DNA from: Phascolarctobacterium sp.
GTDB lineage: Bacteria; Bacillota; Negativicutes; Acidaminococcales; Acidaminococcaceae
NCBI GenBank assembly: GCA_020024105.1
Contig: JAHHUH010000012.1
Coordinates: 1 to 50,519, forward strand
DNA length: 50,519 nucleotides
Direction of reading: 5' to 3'
Below, piece by piece: positions 8,019 through 17,337 of this stretch. The stretch's first letter is position 1, and each line of letters begins with the position of its first letter. The translations under genes and the position numbers were made by a program. The notes below the pieces were generated by a model. The model saw nothing but the letters and a program-made list of their open reading frames with translations. It was not told where the DNA came from and ran no database searches.

Positions 8019-11000
8019 CTATTCTTTTTTAGTGCTTTCCAGCTCCACCCAGCAGTCCTTTCCCAACAATCTTTCCATGGTCTGCCTAAAGCCGGGATTA
8101 GTGGAATCAACCCAAAATTCTGGATTAGTTTTTATGATTTTATGGGATTTCATAAGGTGTAGATAAACCACATCCTCACCCCTATAGGTAGCAAAAGCCT
8201 TACCCAGCTGACGCTGTACCAAAGCATTTTCCAAATAAGGTGCGACTCTTATTCTAACATCACGACTGGCTGTTGGCAAATGATAGAGACGGGACACATT
8301 AATTTTTGTCTCCCTTTCGTCTATGGACATTCTTCCTTCAACAACCACCACATTATCTACGTATACCTCATGATTACAGCTGTTATAGGTCTTGGGGAAA
8401 ACTACGGCTTCAAGTTGTCCCGTAAAGTCCTCCAGTGTAATTAAGGCCATGGGATCACCATTTCTAGTAGTACGAATAACACATTTATTAATCAGACCGG
8501 CAATCTTCACATAATCCCCATCATGGATAGTCTTTTCATCCTGGGTCAGATATATCTGAGTATAACGTTTCAGCACCTCCCGATAAGCATCCAATGGATG
8601 ACCAGTTACGTAAAAGCCCATTAATTCCTTCTCATTTTTCAAAATTTCATCCTGGGGCATTTCAGGTATATCGGGATAGCTGATTTCTATTCCGCCATCA
8701 TCAAAACCATTTTCCTCCGTAAAAAGGCCTAGCTGGCCGGAAGCAGAATCTTTCTGATAAACAGCAGCCATATCTGCTGCCATGTTCATAACTTCCAAAA
8801 GTTGGGAACGTTTCATGCCAAAAGAATCCATAGCTCCACAACGAATCAGGTTCTCGATAACTCGTTTATTGACTACGCGCATATTGACACGACGACAAAA
8901 ATCAACTAAATCTGTAAACCTGCCTTTTTTACGGGAATTAATAATTTCATTGACGGCAGTATCCCCCACACTCTTAATACCGCCCAAGCCAAAGCGGATA
9001 ATATTTCCCGGGTGCACTGTAAAGGTAGCCTTACTCTCATTAACATCCGCCGGCAGAATCTGTATCCCCGCATTACGACAGATGGAAATATAACGGCTGA
9101 TTTTGTCCCCATCGGAAATAATACTATCTAAAAAGGCTGCCATATATTCTGCTGGCCAATGTGCCTTTAAATAGGCCGTCTGGTATGCAACCAAAGCATA
9201 GGCAACAGAATGGGATTTATTAAAGCCATAACCAGCGAAGTGCTGCAGCAAGGAGAAAATCTTATTACTTAATTCTGGAACAATATTATGGAGCTTTTGT
9301 GCGCCCTCCACAAAGGAAGCCCTCATGGAATCCAGCTCCTTAGCCTTCTTTTTACCCATGGCCCTACGCAAAATATCTGCCTGGCCCAGAGTAAAGCCGG
9401 CTAGGGCAGAAGTAATCTGCATAACCTGTTCCTGATAGAGAATAACCCCATAGGTATCCTTAATAATAGGCTCCATCAGAGGATGGAGTACCTCCGCTGT
9501 CCTACGACCATGACGTCCGGCAATAAAATCATCTGCCATACCCGTTCCCAAAGGTCCTGGACGGTAAAGCGCTACCAGAGGAATTAAATCCTCAAAGCTT
9601 TCTGGCGCCAAATCCATAACTAATTTAGTAATCCCCTCGGACTCCAGTTGGAAGACACCATAGGTATCTCCCTCACACAGCATCTTACAGGTAGCTGCGT
9701 CTGCCAAGGGAATATGGTCAATATCCACCACTTCACCAGTGGTTTCCTTAATGTTTTTAATAGCGTCCCCAATAACGGTTAGGGTGCGTAAGCCCAAAAA
9801 GTCCATCTTTAAGAGGCCCAACTCCTCCACCTTATTCTTATCATATTGGGTAACAATTAATTCTTCAGAACCCATTTGCAGGGGCACATAGTCCCGCAAA
9901 TCCTGAGGTGCGATGATAACACCTGCCGCATGAGTACCAGAATTACGGGGCAGGCCCTCCACCTTCTTGGACAGGTCTATAAGCCTTTTAATCTGGGGGT
10001 CGGTCTCGTACATTTCCCGCAGCTCTTTATTCTGTGCCAAGGCCTTGTCCAAAGTAATACCAAGCTCACGGGGAATTGCCTTTGCCACTACGTCCACCGC
10101 ACCATAGGTCATACCTAGAGCCTTACCTACATCGCGAACAGCAGCACGCGCCTGGAGGGTACCGAAGGTAATAATCTGAGCCACGCGTTCCTTGCCATAG
10201 GTACGGACAACATAATCCAAAACCCTGCTACGATTAACATAGCAGAAATCTGTATCTATATCAGGCATGCTAACGCGTTCCGGATTCAGAAAACGTTCAA
10301 AAAGTAAATGGTAGCGCAGGGGCTCAATATTGGTAATACCTAAAAGATAGGCTACAATACTGCCCGCTGCGCTGCCACGACCAGGACCCACCAGAATACC
10401 ATTATCCTTACAATATCTGATAAAATCCCAGACAATTAAGAAATAACAAGCATAACCCATCTGGTTAATAATGCCTAGCTCAAAATCTAAACGTTCCCAT
10501 ACCTTCTTGTCTTGGGCATCATACTTTTGCGGCAGACTTTCCTCGCACAGGTGACGCAAATAACTGACAGCATCATAACCATCAGGTACAGGAAATTCCG
10601 GTAGCAGCAGATGGCCAAAGGTCAGCTCCACATTACAGCGTTCTGCAATCAGCTGGGTATTCTCCAGAGCTTCTGGACAATCAGGAAACTTAGCCGCCAT
10701 CTCGTCGTAGCTCTTTACATAAAACTGATCGTTAGGAAAACGCATGCGGTTAGCATCATCCACCGTACTAGTAGTCTGGATACAAAGCAGGATGTCCTGT
10801 GCCTCTGCATCCTCACGATGTACGTAATGAAGGTCATTGGTAGCTACTACTCTTAGATTATATTCCTGAGCCAGCTGTCTCAGCGCACGGTTCACCTTAT
10901 GCTCGGTAGGTAAATCGTGATTCTGCAGCTCCAGGAAATAATTATCACGACCAAAAATATCAATAAATTCTTCTACAGCTCGACGGGCACCCTCAAGATT

Positions 11001-11447
11001 ATCCTGTAGGATAAACTGGGGTACCTCGCCAGCCACACAGGCACTTAAACAGATTATGCCCTCACTATAGCTGCGGAGCACATCCTTATCTACACGGGGT
11101 TTATAGTAAAAGCCCTCCAGGCTGCCACTAGAAACTATCTTCATCAGATTATGGTAACCCGTATTATTCTCAGCTAATAAAATAAGGTGATGCATACGTC
11201 TTTCCTGCTTATCAAAGCGAGTGGTAGGCGATACATAAACCTCACAGCCGATAATGGGCTTCAAGCCCCGCTTCTTGGCCTCCTGATAAAATTCCACCAC
11301 ACCATACATGACCCCATGGTCAGTAATAGCAATGCTATCCATTCCCAGGGATTTAGCGTAGTTGATCAGATCAGGAATCTTAGAAGCACCATCCAGGAGG
11401 CTATACTGGGTATGTACATGTAAATGAGTAAATTTCTTGCTCGTCAT
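8019..11447 (-). CDS. dnaE: DNA polymerase III alpha subunit
   Basis: This is the replicative polymerase subunit of the DnaE class. The 1142-residue protein starts with a PHP domain (HVHTQYSLLDGASK, ITDHGVMYG). It then has the polymerase core, with GPGRGSAAGSIVAYLLGI and the catalytic PDIDTDF. A helix-hairpin-helix tract and an OB-fold (GDYVKIAGLINKCVIRTTRN) follow before a C-terminal tail. The length is normal for DnaE1. Its ATG (11445-11447) comes directly after the TAG stop of the upstream symporter (11448-11450) with no intervening base, so translation is probably coupled. No separate promoter is evident, which makes its expression dependent on the symporter transcript unless a promoter lies inside that gene. 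Confidence 0.97.
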   Translation of the reverse strand: MTSKKFTHLHVHTQYSLLDGASKIPDLINYAKSLGMDSIAITDHGVMYGVVEFYQEAKKRGLKPIIGCEVYVSPTTRFDKQERRMHHLILLAENNTGYHNLMKIVSSGSLEGFYYKPRVDKDVLRSYSEGIICLSACVAGEVPQFILQDNLEGARRAVEEFIDIFGRDNYFLELQNHDLPTEHKVNRALRQLAQEYNLRVVATNDLHYVHREDAEAQDILLCIQTTSTVDDANRMRFPNDQFYVKSYDEMAAKFPDCPEALENTQLIAERCNVELTFGHLLLPEFPVPDGYDAVSYLRHLCEESLPQKYDAQDKKVWERLDFELGIINQMGYACYFLIVWDFIRYCKDNGILVGPGRGSAAGSIVAYLLGITNIEPLRYHLLFERFLNPERVSMPDIDTDFCYVNRSRVLDYVVRTYGKERVAQIITFGTLQARAAVRDVGKALGMTYGAVDVVAKAIPRELGITLDKALAQNKELREMYETDPQIKRLIDLSKKVEGLPRNSGTHAAGVIIAPQDLRDYVPLQMGSEELIVTQYDKNKVEELGLLKMDFLGLRTLTVIGDAIKNIKETTGEVVDIDHIPLADAATCKMLCEGDTYGVFQLESEGITKLVMDLAPESFEDLIPLVALYRPGPLGTGMADDFIAGRHGRRTAEVLHPLMEPIIKDTYGVILYQEQVMQITSALAGFTLGQADILRRAMGKKKAKELDSMRASFVEGAQKLHNIVPELSNKIFSLLQHFAGYGFNKSHSVAYALVAYQTAYLKAHWPAEYMAAFLDSIISDGDKISRYISICRNAGIQILPADVNESKATFTVHPGNIIRFGLGGIKSVGDTAVNEIINSRKKGRFTDLVDFCRRVNMRVVNKRVIENLIRCGAMDSFGMKRSQLLEVMNMAADMAAVYQKDSASGQLGLFTEENGFDDGGIEISYPDIPEMPQDEILKNEKELMGFYVTGHPLDAYREVLKRYTQIYLTQDEKTIHDGDYVKIAGLINKCVIRTTRNGDPMALITLEDFTGQLEAVVFPKTYNSCNHEVYVDNVVVVEGRMSIDERETKINVSRLYHLPTASRDVRIRVAPYLENALVQRQLGKAFATYRGEDVVYLHLMKSHKIIKTNPEFWVDSTNPGFRQTMERLLGKDCWVELESTKKE

Positions 11448-12854
11448 CTATTCCTCTTCTTCTTCTTCGCTCAGAGCCATCCTCCTTCTACCAAGAAGGA
11501 AGCCGGGAACGAGGAAGCACAAATTAATAATTAAAGTCGGAAATAGGCTATTCATATCACTGATACCCATTTCCTTCCACAGGCAGCCTACAAAAACACC
11601 GGCCGCAATAGCAAAAACACCATATCTGCCCTTTACCTTGTCGGGGAAGAACACAGCGAAGGTCAACGGCAGGAAAATACCGCTGCCACGTAAAGCCATG
11701 GATAAGTAATTCCATTCCAATACGGAGGAATCCAAATTGGCAAAAACAAAGGCAATAGCACCCAAAACAACTAAAACAACACTAAAACGAGTAGCCCATA
11801 ACAAGTTGACGCTGGTAGCAGATTTCCAGATATTCTTAACCAGGTCACGAGAAATCATAGTACCTACGCCTAGGGATAAACCAGAAATAGAGCTGAGAGC
11901 GGATAACAAAATTGTAGCAATACCGATACCGCCTAACCAATCAGGCAAGTACAGCAGCATATACAACGGCAAGGCTTCAATAGAGCTGATTTCCGGATGG
12001 TTTACGTGCATGAACATGCCGATCATCACAGAGGGTAAACCAATGGGAATAACAATCATAGCCGCAGTAATGCAGCCCTTCGCAGCAGTTTTGCTGTCCT
12101 TAGCAGAGAAAATCGCCTGCACATAGGTCTGGGTGGAAATAACACCAACAATCATTGCGCCCAGACTGAACAGACCATCCTCAATGCCGGCACAAAAAAG
12201 GCTGAACCAGGGACCATCGCTGAAAGTAGCCTGCAGTCCCTGCCACTGGCCCATATCAAAATAAGCCATAGCACCACCAACAAAGATGGTTGAAAAAATT
12301 AAGGCGATTTTTAAAATACCAGCCATGCCGGCACCACTAATACCGCCAAAGAAAACAATACCTACGGTAAAGAAAAGGATAACAGCCGCGCTAATCTCCA
12401 GACTCACGCCAAAAATTCCAGCTACTAGATGAAGCGCTGTCAGGGTGCTGGCAACAACACTGAAGAAGATGCCGGCAGAAGCGGACAAACTGGCAAAAGG
12501 GCCAGCTGCCTTACCGTAATTTCCCACTAAAAATTCGCTGACCGTAGTCAAGCCGCTGCTTCTCAGAGAACCTGCATAAAAGAGGCCCATAATGATTAGG
12601 GCAATACCACTTCCCAGAGTAAACCACCAGGCAGTAAGGCCCAGGCTAAAGCCCAATTGAGCAGTACCAACGGTAGCTGCACCACCTACAATGGTACCGA
12701 TAATACTACCAGCAACCAAACCTACTCCTGTACTGCGTCCCCCAACGTTGTAGTCATCTGCAGATTTAATTTTTCTAGCAGCTACTATACCGGGCAGAAT
12801 GGTAATAAGCATAGTTAGCACAAAGCTAACTGTATGTATTAAAGACAAATTCAT
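11448..12854 (-). CDS. Sodium:solute symporter family (SSS) permease
   Basis: This is an integral membrane Na+/solute cotransporter. The ATG at 12852-12854 (MNLSLIHTVSFVLTML) is favoured over an in-frame ATG 39 bp upstream because an AAGGAAG site precedes it and membrane segment 1 starts there. The 468 residues contain about 12-13 hydrophobic segments. An SSS-like region ADDYNVGGRSTGVGLVAGSI follows segment 1, and the core has STQTYVQAIFSAKDSKTAAKG. The protein ends with an acidic run (LSEEEEEEE). The substrate cannot be assigned. It is divergent from the hydrogenase operon, and dnaE follows with no gap. A palindrome at 12934 may regulate it. Confidence 0.88.
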   Translation of the reverse strand: MNLSLIHTVSFVLTMLITILPGIVAARKIKSADDYNVGGRSTGVGLVAGSIIGTIVGGAATVGTAQLGFSLGLTAWWFTLGSGIALIIMGLFYAGSLRSSGLTTVSEFLVGNYGKAAGPFASLSASAGIFFSVVASTLTALHLVAGIFGVSLEISAAVILFFTVGIVFFGGISGAGMAGILKIALIFSTIFVGGAMAYFDMGQWQGLQATFSDGPWFSLFCAGIEDGLFSLGAMIVGVISTQTYVQAIFSAKDSKTAAKGCITAAMIVIPIGLPSVMIGMFMHVNHPEISSIEALPLYMLLYLPDWLGGIGIATILLSALSSISGLSLGVGTMISRDLVKNIWKSATSVNLLWATRFSVVLVVLGAIAFVFANLDSSVLEWNYLSMALRGSGIFLPLTFAVFFPDKVKGRYGVFAIAAGVFVGCLWKEMGISDMNSLFPTLIINLCFLVPGFLLGRRRMALSEEEEEE

Positions 12855-12933
12855 TGGTATACACTTCCTTCTTACACTCGGAGAGAGGAACACCCACCCG
12901 CATCCAGTTTAAGTATAGACCTTTTGTCAACTT

Positions 12934-12943
12934 TTGTATACAA
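12934..12943. promoter_or_regulatory. Perfect palindrome TTGTATACAA, possible GntR-family operator
   Basis: This 10-bp perfect palindrome lies between the divergent symporter and hydrogenase operons. It is about 80 bp from the symporter start and close to a minus-strand TATACT. The TnGTATACnA form resembles FadR-type GntR operators. The regulator is unknown. Confidence 0.4.
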
Positions 12944-13021
12944 GTTTTGTTGTCTAGAAACAACGAAATAAAATTAAAAAACTTTCACATAATAATCAGA
13001 TTTTTTCTTCAGTCTAAAAGT

Positions 13022-13050
13022 TTGCCAAACCTGCGGAAATTAGTTATAAT
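13022..13050 (+). promoter_or_regulatory. Promoter of the hydrogenase operon
   Basis: -35 TTGCCA (13022-13027), a 17-bp spacer and -10 TATAAT (13045-13050) lie about 70 bp before the start of the first hydrogenase-operon gene. It is the best sigma-70-type match in the divergent region. Confidence 0.7.
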
Positions 13051-13121
13051 TTAGAGAAACTATTGCTATACAAGCAAGTAGCTGATAGTAAAATTTCTTT
13101 TGTATGATTATGGAGGATAAA

Positions 13122-14975
13122 ATGAGCCGTTTATCTCTTGAAACACCTGATCGCATTCAGGAAACAGTGGAGGGTTTATACGAGGACCTGCGCCGCCATG
13201 TGCTGGCCACTCCTCCAGGTCTCTGTCCTGTGGACCTGCAGCTCTCCTTTTTAAAGGTTTGCCAGGCTCAGACCTGTGGCAAATGCGTACCCTGCCGCGT
13301 AGGACTAAAACAATTAGAAAAACTCCTTACCGACGTATTAGAGGGACGTGGAAACAAAGAAACTCTCGCAACTATCGAAAAAACTGCCCATAATATTATG
13401 GATTCTGCCGATTGTGCCATTGGCTATGAAGCAGCCCATATGCTTCTGGTAGGCTACGAAAGCTTCAAAGAAGATTATGAAAGTCATATTAATGGAGGCA
13501 TCTGCTGCCGCCATCAAGGTAAGGGTGCCATTCCCTGTGTAGCTATGTGTCCCGCTCATGTGGATATTCCCGGTTATATTACCCTTGTAGGTGCTGGACG
13601 TTATGCTGATGCCGCCCGTCTCATCAGAAAGGATAATCCCTTTCCTACGGCCTGCGGTTTAATCTGCGAACACCCCTGTGAGGTTCGCTGTCGCCGTCAG
13701 ATGCTGGATGCCCCTATCAACATCCGTGGTTTAAAACGTATGGCTATGGATAACGCTCCTGCTAATACCGTACCCGTACCAGAAAATGCACCTGATACCG
13801 GTAAGCGTGTTGCCATCGTAGGTGGTGGCCCCGGTGGTTTAACCGCAGCCTATTATTTACAGCTGATGGGACACCAGACCGTAGTTTATGAAGCTAAAGC
13901 CAAGCTGGGCGGCATGCTACGCTATGGTATTCCTAATTATCGTTTCCCACGTGTCCGCCTTCAGGAGGATATTGACGCCATCCTTGCCACTGGTGTAGAA
14001 GTACATCTGAATACCAAAATCGGCGACGGTGCAGGTGAAATTTCCCTAGCCCAATTAAAAGCTGATTTTGATGCCATCTTCATTGCCATCGGTGCTCACC
14101 AGGACAAAAAAGTTGGTATTGAAGGCGAGGATGCCGAGGGGGTAATTTCTGCTGTACAAATGCTTAGAGAAATCGGTGACGACAAGCTCCCCGATTTTAA
14201 GGATAAGAATGTAGTTATCATCGGCGGTGGTAACGTAGCCATGGACTGCACCCGCACCTCCATCCGTTTAGGTGCTAAAAAGGTCACCATTGCCTACCGT
14301 CGTCGTCAAGACGATATGACTGCCCTGCCTGAAGAAATTGAAGGTGCCATTGCAGAAGGCGCCGAGCTTTACGGCTTAAAATCTCCTCATAGCGTAGAAA
14401 AGGACGCTGAGGGCAAAGTAACAGCCTTATGGGTAGAACCACAAATTATTGGTCCCATTGATGCCTGGGGACGTGCCCGCCCCATCCGTGCCGACCTGCC
14501 GCTGGAACGTATTCCGGCTGACATTATTGTCGTAGCCATCGGTCAAGGCATTGAATTTAAGCATTTTGAAGACTCCGGTATAAAAATTAAACGTGGCAAT
14601 ATTGATGCCCTTAAAACCGGTGCTTTAGCCGATGAGGAGGGTATTTTTGCCGGTGGCGACTGTGTAACCGGACCGGCTACTGTTATCAAAGCCATTGCAG
14701 CAGGTAAGGTAGCAGCTAGCAATATTGACGAATATTTAGGCTACCATCATGAAATTACCTGTGATGTAGAAATCCCCGACCTCCCCCTAAACGACCAAAA
14801 GCCCTGCGGACGTATTACCATGCACGAGGTGGAGGCTGGTGTACGCAAGCATACCCTGGAGCCCTTTGAATGCAGCATGACTAGACAGGAGGCCTGCCAG
14901 GAGGCAAGCCGCTGCCTACGCTGTGATAAATTCGGCTTCGCTACACTGAGAGGAGGCTGTCAAAGAAAATGGTAA
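13122..14975 (+). CDS. GltD-like FAD/NAD(P) oxidoreductase with N-terminal NuoF-type [4Fe-4S] domain, hydrogenase partner
   Basis: It probably exchanges electrons between NAD(P)H and the hydrogenase encoded next. The ATG at 13122 is chosen for its GGAGG site; an in-frame ATG 18 bp earlier lacks one. Of 617 residues, about 35-105 match the Fe-S domain of NuoF (C52GKCVPCRVG, C98) without NuoF's FMN/NADH domain. Residues from about 125 form the Cys-rich GltD Fe-S domain (CVAMCPAHVDIPGY, CGLICEHPCEVRC). The FAD motif GGGPGG is near 234, the nucleotide motif GGGNVAMDC near 367, and IFAGGDCVTGPATV follows. The tail ends SRCLRCDKFGF. The stop overlaps the hydrogenase start by 7 bp. This pairing matches 'glutamate-synthase-linked' group A2 [FeFe] hydrogenases. 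Confidence 0.9.
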   Translation: MSRLSLETPDRIQETVEGLYEDLRRHVLATPPGLCPVDLQLSFLKVCQAQTCGKCVPCRVGLKQLEKLLTDVLEGRGNKETLATIEKTAHNIMDSADCAIGYEAAHMLLVGYESFKEDYESHINGGICCRHQGKGAIPCVAMCPAHVDIPGYITLVGAGRYADAARLIRKDNPFPTACGLICEHPCEVRCRRQMLDAPINIRGLKRMAMDNAPANTVPVPENAPDTGKRVAIVGGGPGGLTAAYYLQLMGHQTVVYEAKAKLGGMLRYGIPNYRFPRVRLQEDIDAILATGVEVHLNTKIGDGAGEISLAQLKADFDAIFIAIGAHQDKKVGIEGEDAEGVISAVQMLREIGDDKLPDFKDKNVVIIGGGNVAMDCTRTSIRLGAKKVTIAYRRRQDDMTALPEEIEGAIAEGAELYGLKSPHSVEKDAEGKVTALWVEPQIIGPIDAWGRARPIRADLPLERIPADIIVVAIGQGIEFKHFEDSGIKIKRGNIDALKTGALADEEGIFAGGDCVTGPATVIKAIAAGKVAASNIDEYLGYHHEITCDVEIPDLPLNDQKPCGRITMHEVEAGVRKHTLEPFECSMTRQEACQEASRCLRCDKFGFATLRGGCQRKW

Positions 14976-16699
14976 ACTTAACTATAGATGGTAAAAAAGT
15001 ACAGGTTCCTACCGGAACAACTATTATGGAGGCCGCAGATTCTATTGGTATCCATATTCCCCGACTCTGCTATTTAAAAGGTATTAATGAAATTTCTGCC
15101 TGCAAAACCTGTGTTGTCGAAATTCAGGGTAAGGAAAAGGTGGTCACGGCCTGCAGTACTCCTGTAGCAGAGGATATTGTAGTTTATACCAACTCTCCCA
15201 AGGTTCGTTCTGTACGCCGTATGAACGTAGAACTGCTTCTATCCCAGCACGATTGCCTCTGTGCAACCTGTGTCCGTAGCGGCAACTGTAGCTTACAGAC
15301 CTTAGCTAACGATCTTGGTATTTTTGAATTGCCCTATGAAAGAGAAGTTGTTGATATTCCCTGGAATATGGACTTCCCCCTAATTCGTGATTCTAAAAAA
15401 TGCATAAAATGCATGCGTTGCGTACAAATCTGTGATAAAGTCCAGGACCTACAAATTTGGGATGTTATCAACACCAGTACCCGTACTACTATTGGTGTTA
15501 CTGGCAATATTGACATCGCCAAATCCAATTGCAGTTTGTGTGGTCAATGTATTACCCACTGTCCTGTAAGTGCCCTGCGAGCAAGAAATGATGTTCCTAA
15601 GGTCTTTGACATACTGGCACAGCCGGAAAAAGTAACCGTGGTCCAGGTAGCACCTGCAGTCCGCACTGCCTGGGGCGACTTCCTCGGTCTGAAGCCGGAA
15701 GAATTTACTGAGGGTAAAATGGTAGCCGCTTTAAAGGCTATGGGCTTTGATTATGTCTTTGATACCTCCTTTTCGGCAGATATGACCATCATGGAGGAAG
15801 CCAGTGAGCTACTGGAGCGTTTGCATGAGCCTGACAAACATGCCTGGCCCATGTTTACCTCCTGCTGCCCTGGTTGGGTAAGCTACGTAACGAAAAAATA
15901 CCCACAATTTGTAAAAAATTTATCCACCACTAAATCTCCCCAACAGATTTTTGGTGCTATTACCAAAAGCTATTTCGCCCAAGCCAAGGGTCTTAACCCG
16001 GAGGAAATCTTCTCCATTTCCATTATGCCCTGTGTTTCCAAAAAACGTGAGGCCGCTCTTCCCACCATGGGACGTGATGGCATCCAGGACGTAGATCTGG
16101 TCTTAACTACTCGTGAATTTGCCCGCATGGTAAGAGCTGAACATTTAAACATTGCCACTCTGCCGGAAATGGAATTTGATAATCCCTTGGGTCAAAGCAC
16201 AGGTGCTGGTGTTATCTTTGGTGCTACCGGTGGCGTTATGGAAGCAGCCCTGCGTACTGCCTACCATGCCCTCACAGGCGAGGAAGCACCTGCTGAAGCC
16301 TTTCTGCCAGTACGTGGTAATGACCAGGAGCGCAAGGTTCAGGAAATCACTCTCCAGGGACAGACTGTACGTACATGTACCGTCAGCGGTCTAGCTAATG
16401 CCGGCCGTTTACTGGAGGATATCCAGGCAGGTAGAGTTCACTACGACTTTGTAGAGATTATGGCTTGTCCCGGTGGCTGTGTAGGTGGTGGCGGCCAACC
16501 CATTCACGATGGACAGGAACTGGCTACAAAACGTGGTCAGGAGCTTTATCGTCTAGATTTAGCAAGACCTCTGCATCAGTCCCACAATAATCTGGATGTG
16601 CAAGCTGTCTATACTAATTATCTCACTAAGCCTCTCAGTCCCTTAGCTGAAGAACTGCTCCATACCGACCATGTCAAAGAAAGAAATTATCTAGACTAA
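14969..16699 (+). CDS. [FeFe] hydrogenase catalytic subunit, group A
   Basis: It catalyses reversible H2 oxidation or proton reduction at an H-cluster. The 576-residue protein has an N-terminal [2Fe-2S] domain (CYLKG, CKTC, then ACSTP). A His-Cys [4Fe-4S] motif follows (SQHDCLCATCVRSGNC), then two [4Fe-4S] sets (CIKCMRCVQIC and CSLCGQCITHCP). The H-cluster domain has L1 TSCCPGW near residue 296, L2 MPCVSKK near 353 and L3 MACPGGCVGGGGQP near 498. All ligands look intact. There is no C-terminal [2Fe-2S] extension, and no separate HydB/HydC genes are adjacent. It is translationally coupled to the GltD-like partner and ends in a strong terminator. Maturases HydEFG are not in the window. Confidence 0.96.
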   Translation: MVNLTIDGKKVQVPTGTTIMEAADSIGIHIPRLCYLKGINEISACKTCVVEIQGKEKVVTACSTPVAEDIVVYTNSPKVRSVRRMNVELLLSQHDCLCATCVRSGNCSLQTLANDLGIFELPYEREVVDIPWNMDFPLIRDSKKCIKCMRCVQICDKVQDLQIWDVINTSTRTTIGVTGNIDIAKSNCSLCGQCITHCPVSALRARNDVPKVFDILAQPEKVTVVQVAPAVRTAWGDFLGLKPEEFTEGKMVAALKAMGFDYVFDTSFSADMTIMEEASELLERLHEPDKHAWPMFTSCCPGWVSYVTKKYPQFVKNLSTTKSPQQIFGAITKSYFAQAKGLNPEEIFSISIMPCVSKKREAALPTMGRDGIQDVDLVLTTREFARMVRAEHLNIATLPEMEFDNPLGQSTGAGVIFGATGGVMEAALRTAYHALTGEEAPAEAFLPVRGNDQERKVQEITLQGQTVRTCTVSGLANAGRLLEDIQAGRVHYDFVEIMACPGGCVGGGGQPIHDGQELATKRGQELYRLDLARPLHQSHNNLDVQAVYTNYLTKPLSPLAEELLHTDHVKERNYLD

Positions 16700-16731
16700 C
16701 CAAAAATTCCAAGCTAGCTAAAATAAGTAAA

Positions 16732-16776
16732 AAAACACAGGCACCACTGAGCTCCAAGCTTAGTGATGCCTGTTTT
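16732..16776 (+). terminator. Terminator of the hydrogenase operon
   Basis: CAGGCACCACTGAGCT pairs with AGCTTAGTGATGCCTG around a short loop, with an A tract before and TTTT after. It lies 30 bp past the hydrogenase stop and before the PAP2 gene. Confidence 0.85.
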
Positions 16777-16797
16777 AATTAGAAAGGAGTGTTGTTT

Positions 16798-17316
16798 TTG
16801 TATACTTGGCTGACCCAAACCGAAGGTCAAATCCTTTTATGGATTCAAGAACAGCTACGAGGCTCCTTAGATAACCTCTTTATCTGCTACACCCAGTTAG
16901 GTGATGGTGGTATGCTTTGGATTCTGCTTTCTCTTCTGCTACTAGGACATCCTCGTATCAGAAAAATAGGCTACTTATCCCTACTAGCCCTTTTGTTAGG
17001 CTTTATTATGAATAATCTGCTGCTAAAGCCCTGGATTGACCGCCTACGTCCCTGGATGGATATCCCTATGCTATTACCACTCGTTGACTATCCCCATTTC
17101 CATTCCTTTCCCTCAGGACATACCTGTGCTGCCTTCGCAGCATCCATAGTATGGGCAAAAAAACTGCCCTGGAAACAGCTAAAGCTAACAGTGCTGCTAT
17201 TAGCAGCGCTAATGGGTTTTTCCCGTCTCTATGTAGGTGTTCACTATCCCAGTGACGTACTTGCCAGAGCCTTAATAGGCAGTCTTAGCTCCTGGTTAAG
17301 CATTCGCTGGGATTAA
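16798..17316 (+). CDS. PAP2-family membrane phosphatase
   Basis: It probably dephosphorylates lipid pyrophosphates such as undecaprenyl-PP, or phosphatidates, at the membrane. The three PAP2 signature blocks are present: KPWIDRLRP, PSGHT, and SRLYVGVHYPSD. About four to five hydrophobic helices surround them. The start is uncertain. An AAAGGAG site (16782-16788) is followed by GTG at 16789, TTG at 16792 and TTG at 16798. The last gives the best spacing (9 bases) and a product of about 172 residues. It follows the hydrogenase terminator, so it is likely expressed separately, though I see no strong promoter. The physiological substrate is not determined by sequence. Confidence 0.88.
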   Translation: MYTWLTQTEGQILLWIQEQLRGSLDNLFICYTQLGDGGMLWILLSLLLLGHPRIRKIGYLSLLALLLGFIMNNLLLKPWIDRLRPWMDIPMLLPLVDYPHFHSFPSGHTCAAFAASIVWAKKLPWKQLKLTVLLLAALMGFSRLYVGVHYPSDVLARALIGSLSSWLSIRWD

Positions 17317-17337
17317 TAATAAAAAGCTGGCCCTTTA

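Noticed and set aside
11437..12126. Plus-strand frames opposite the symporter gene
   Set aside because: They are Lys/Thr-rich antisense shadows of a hydrophobic membrane protein.
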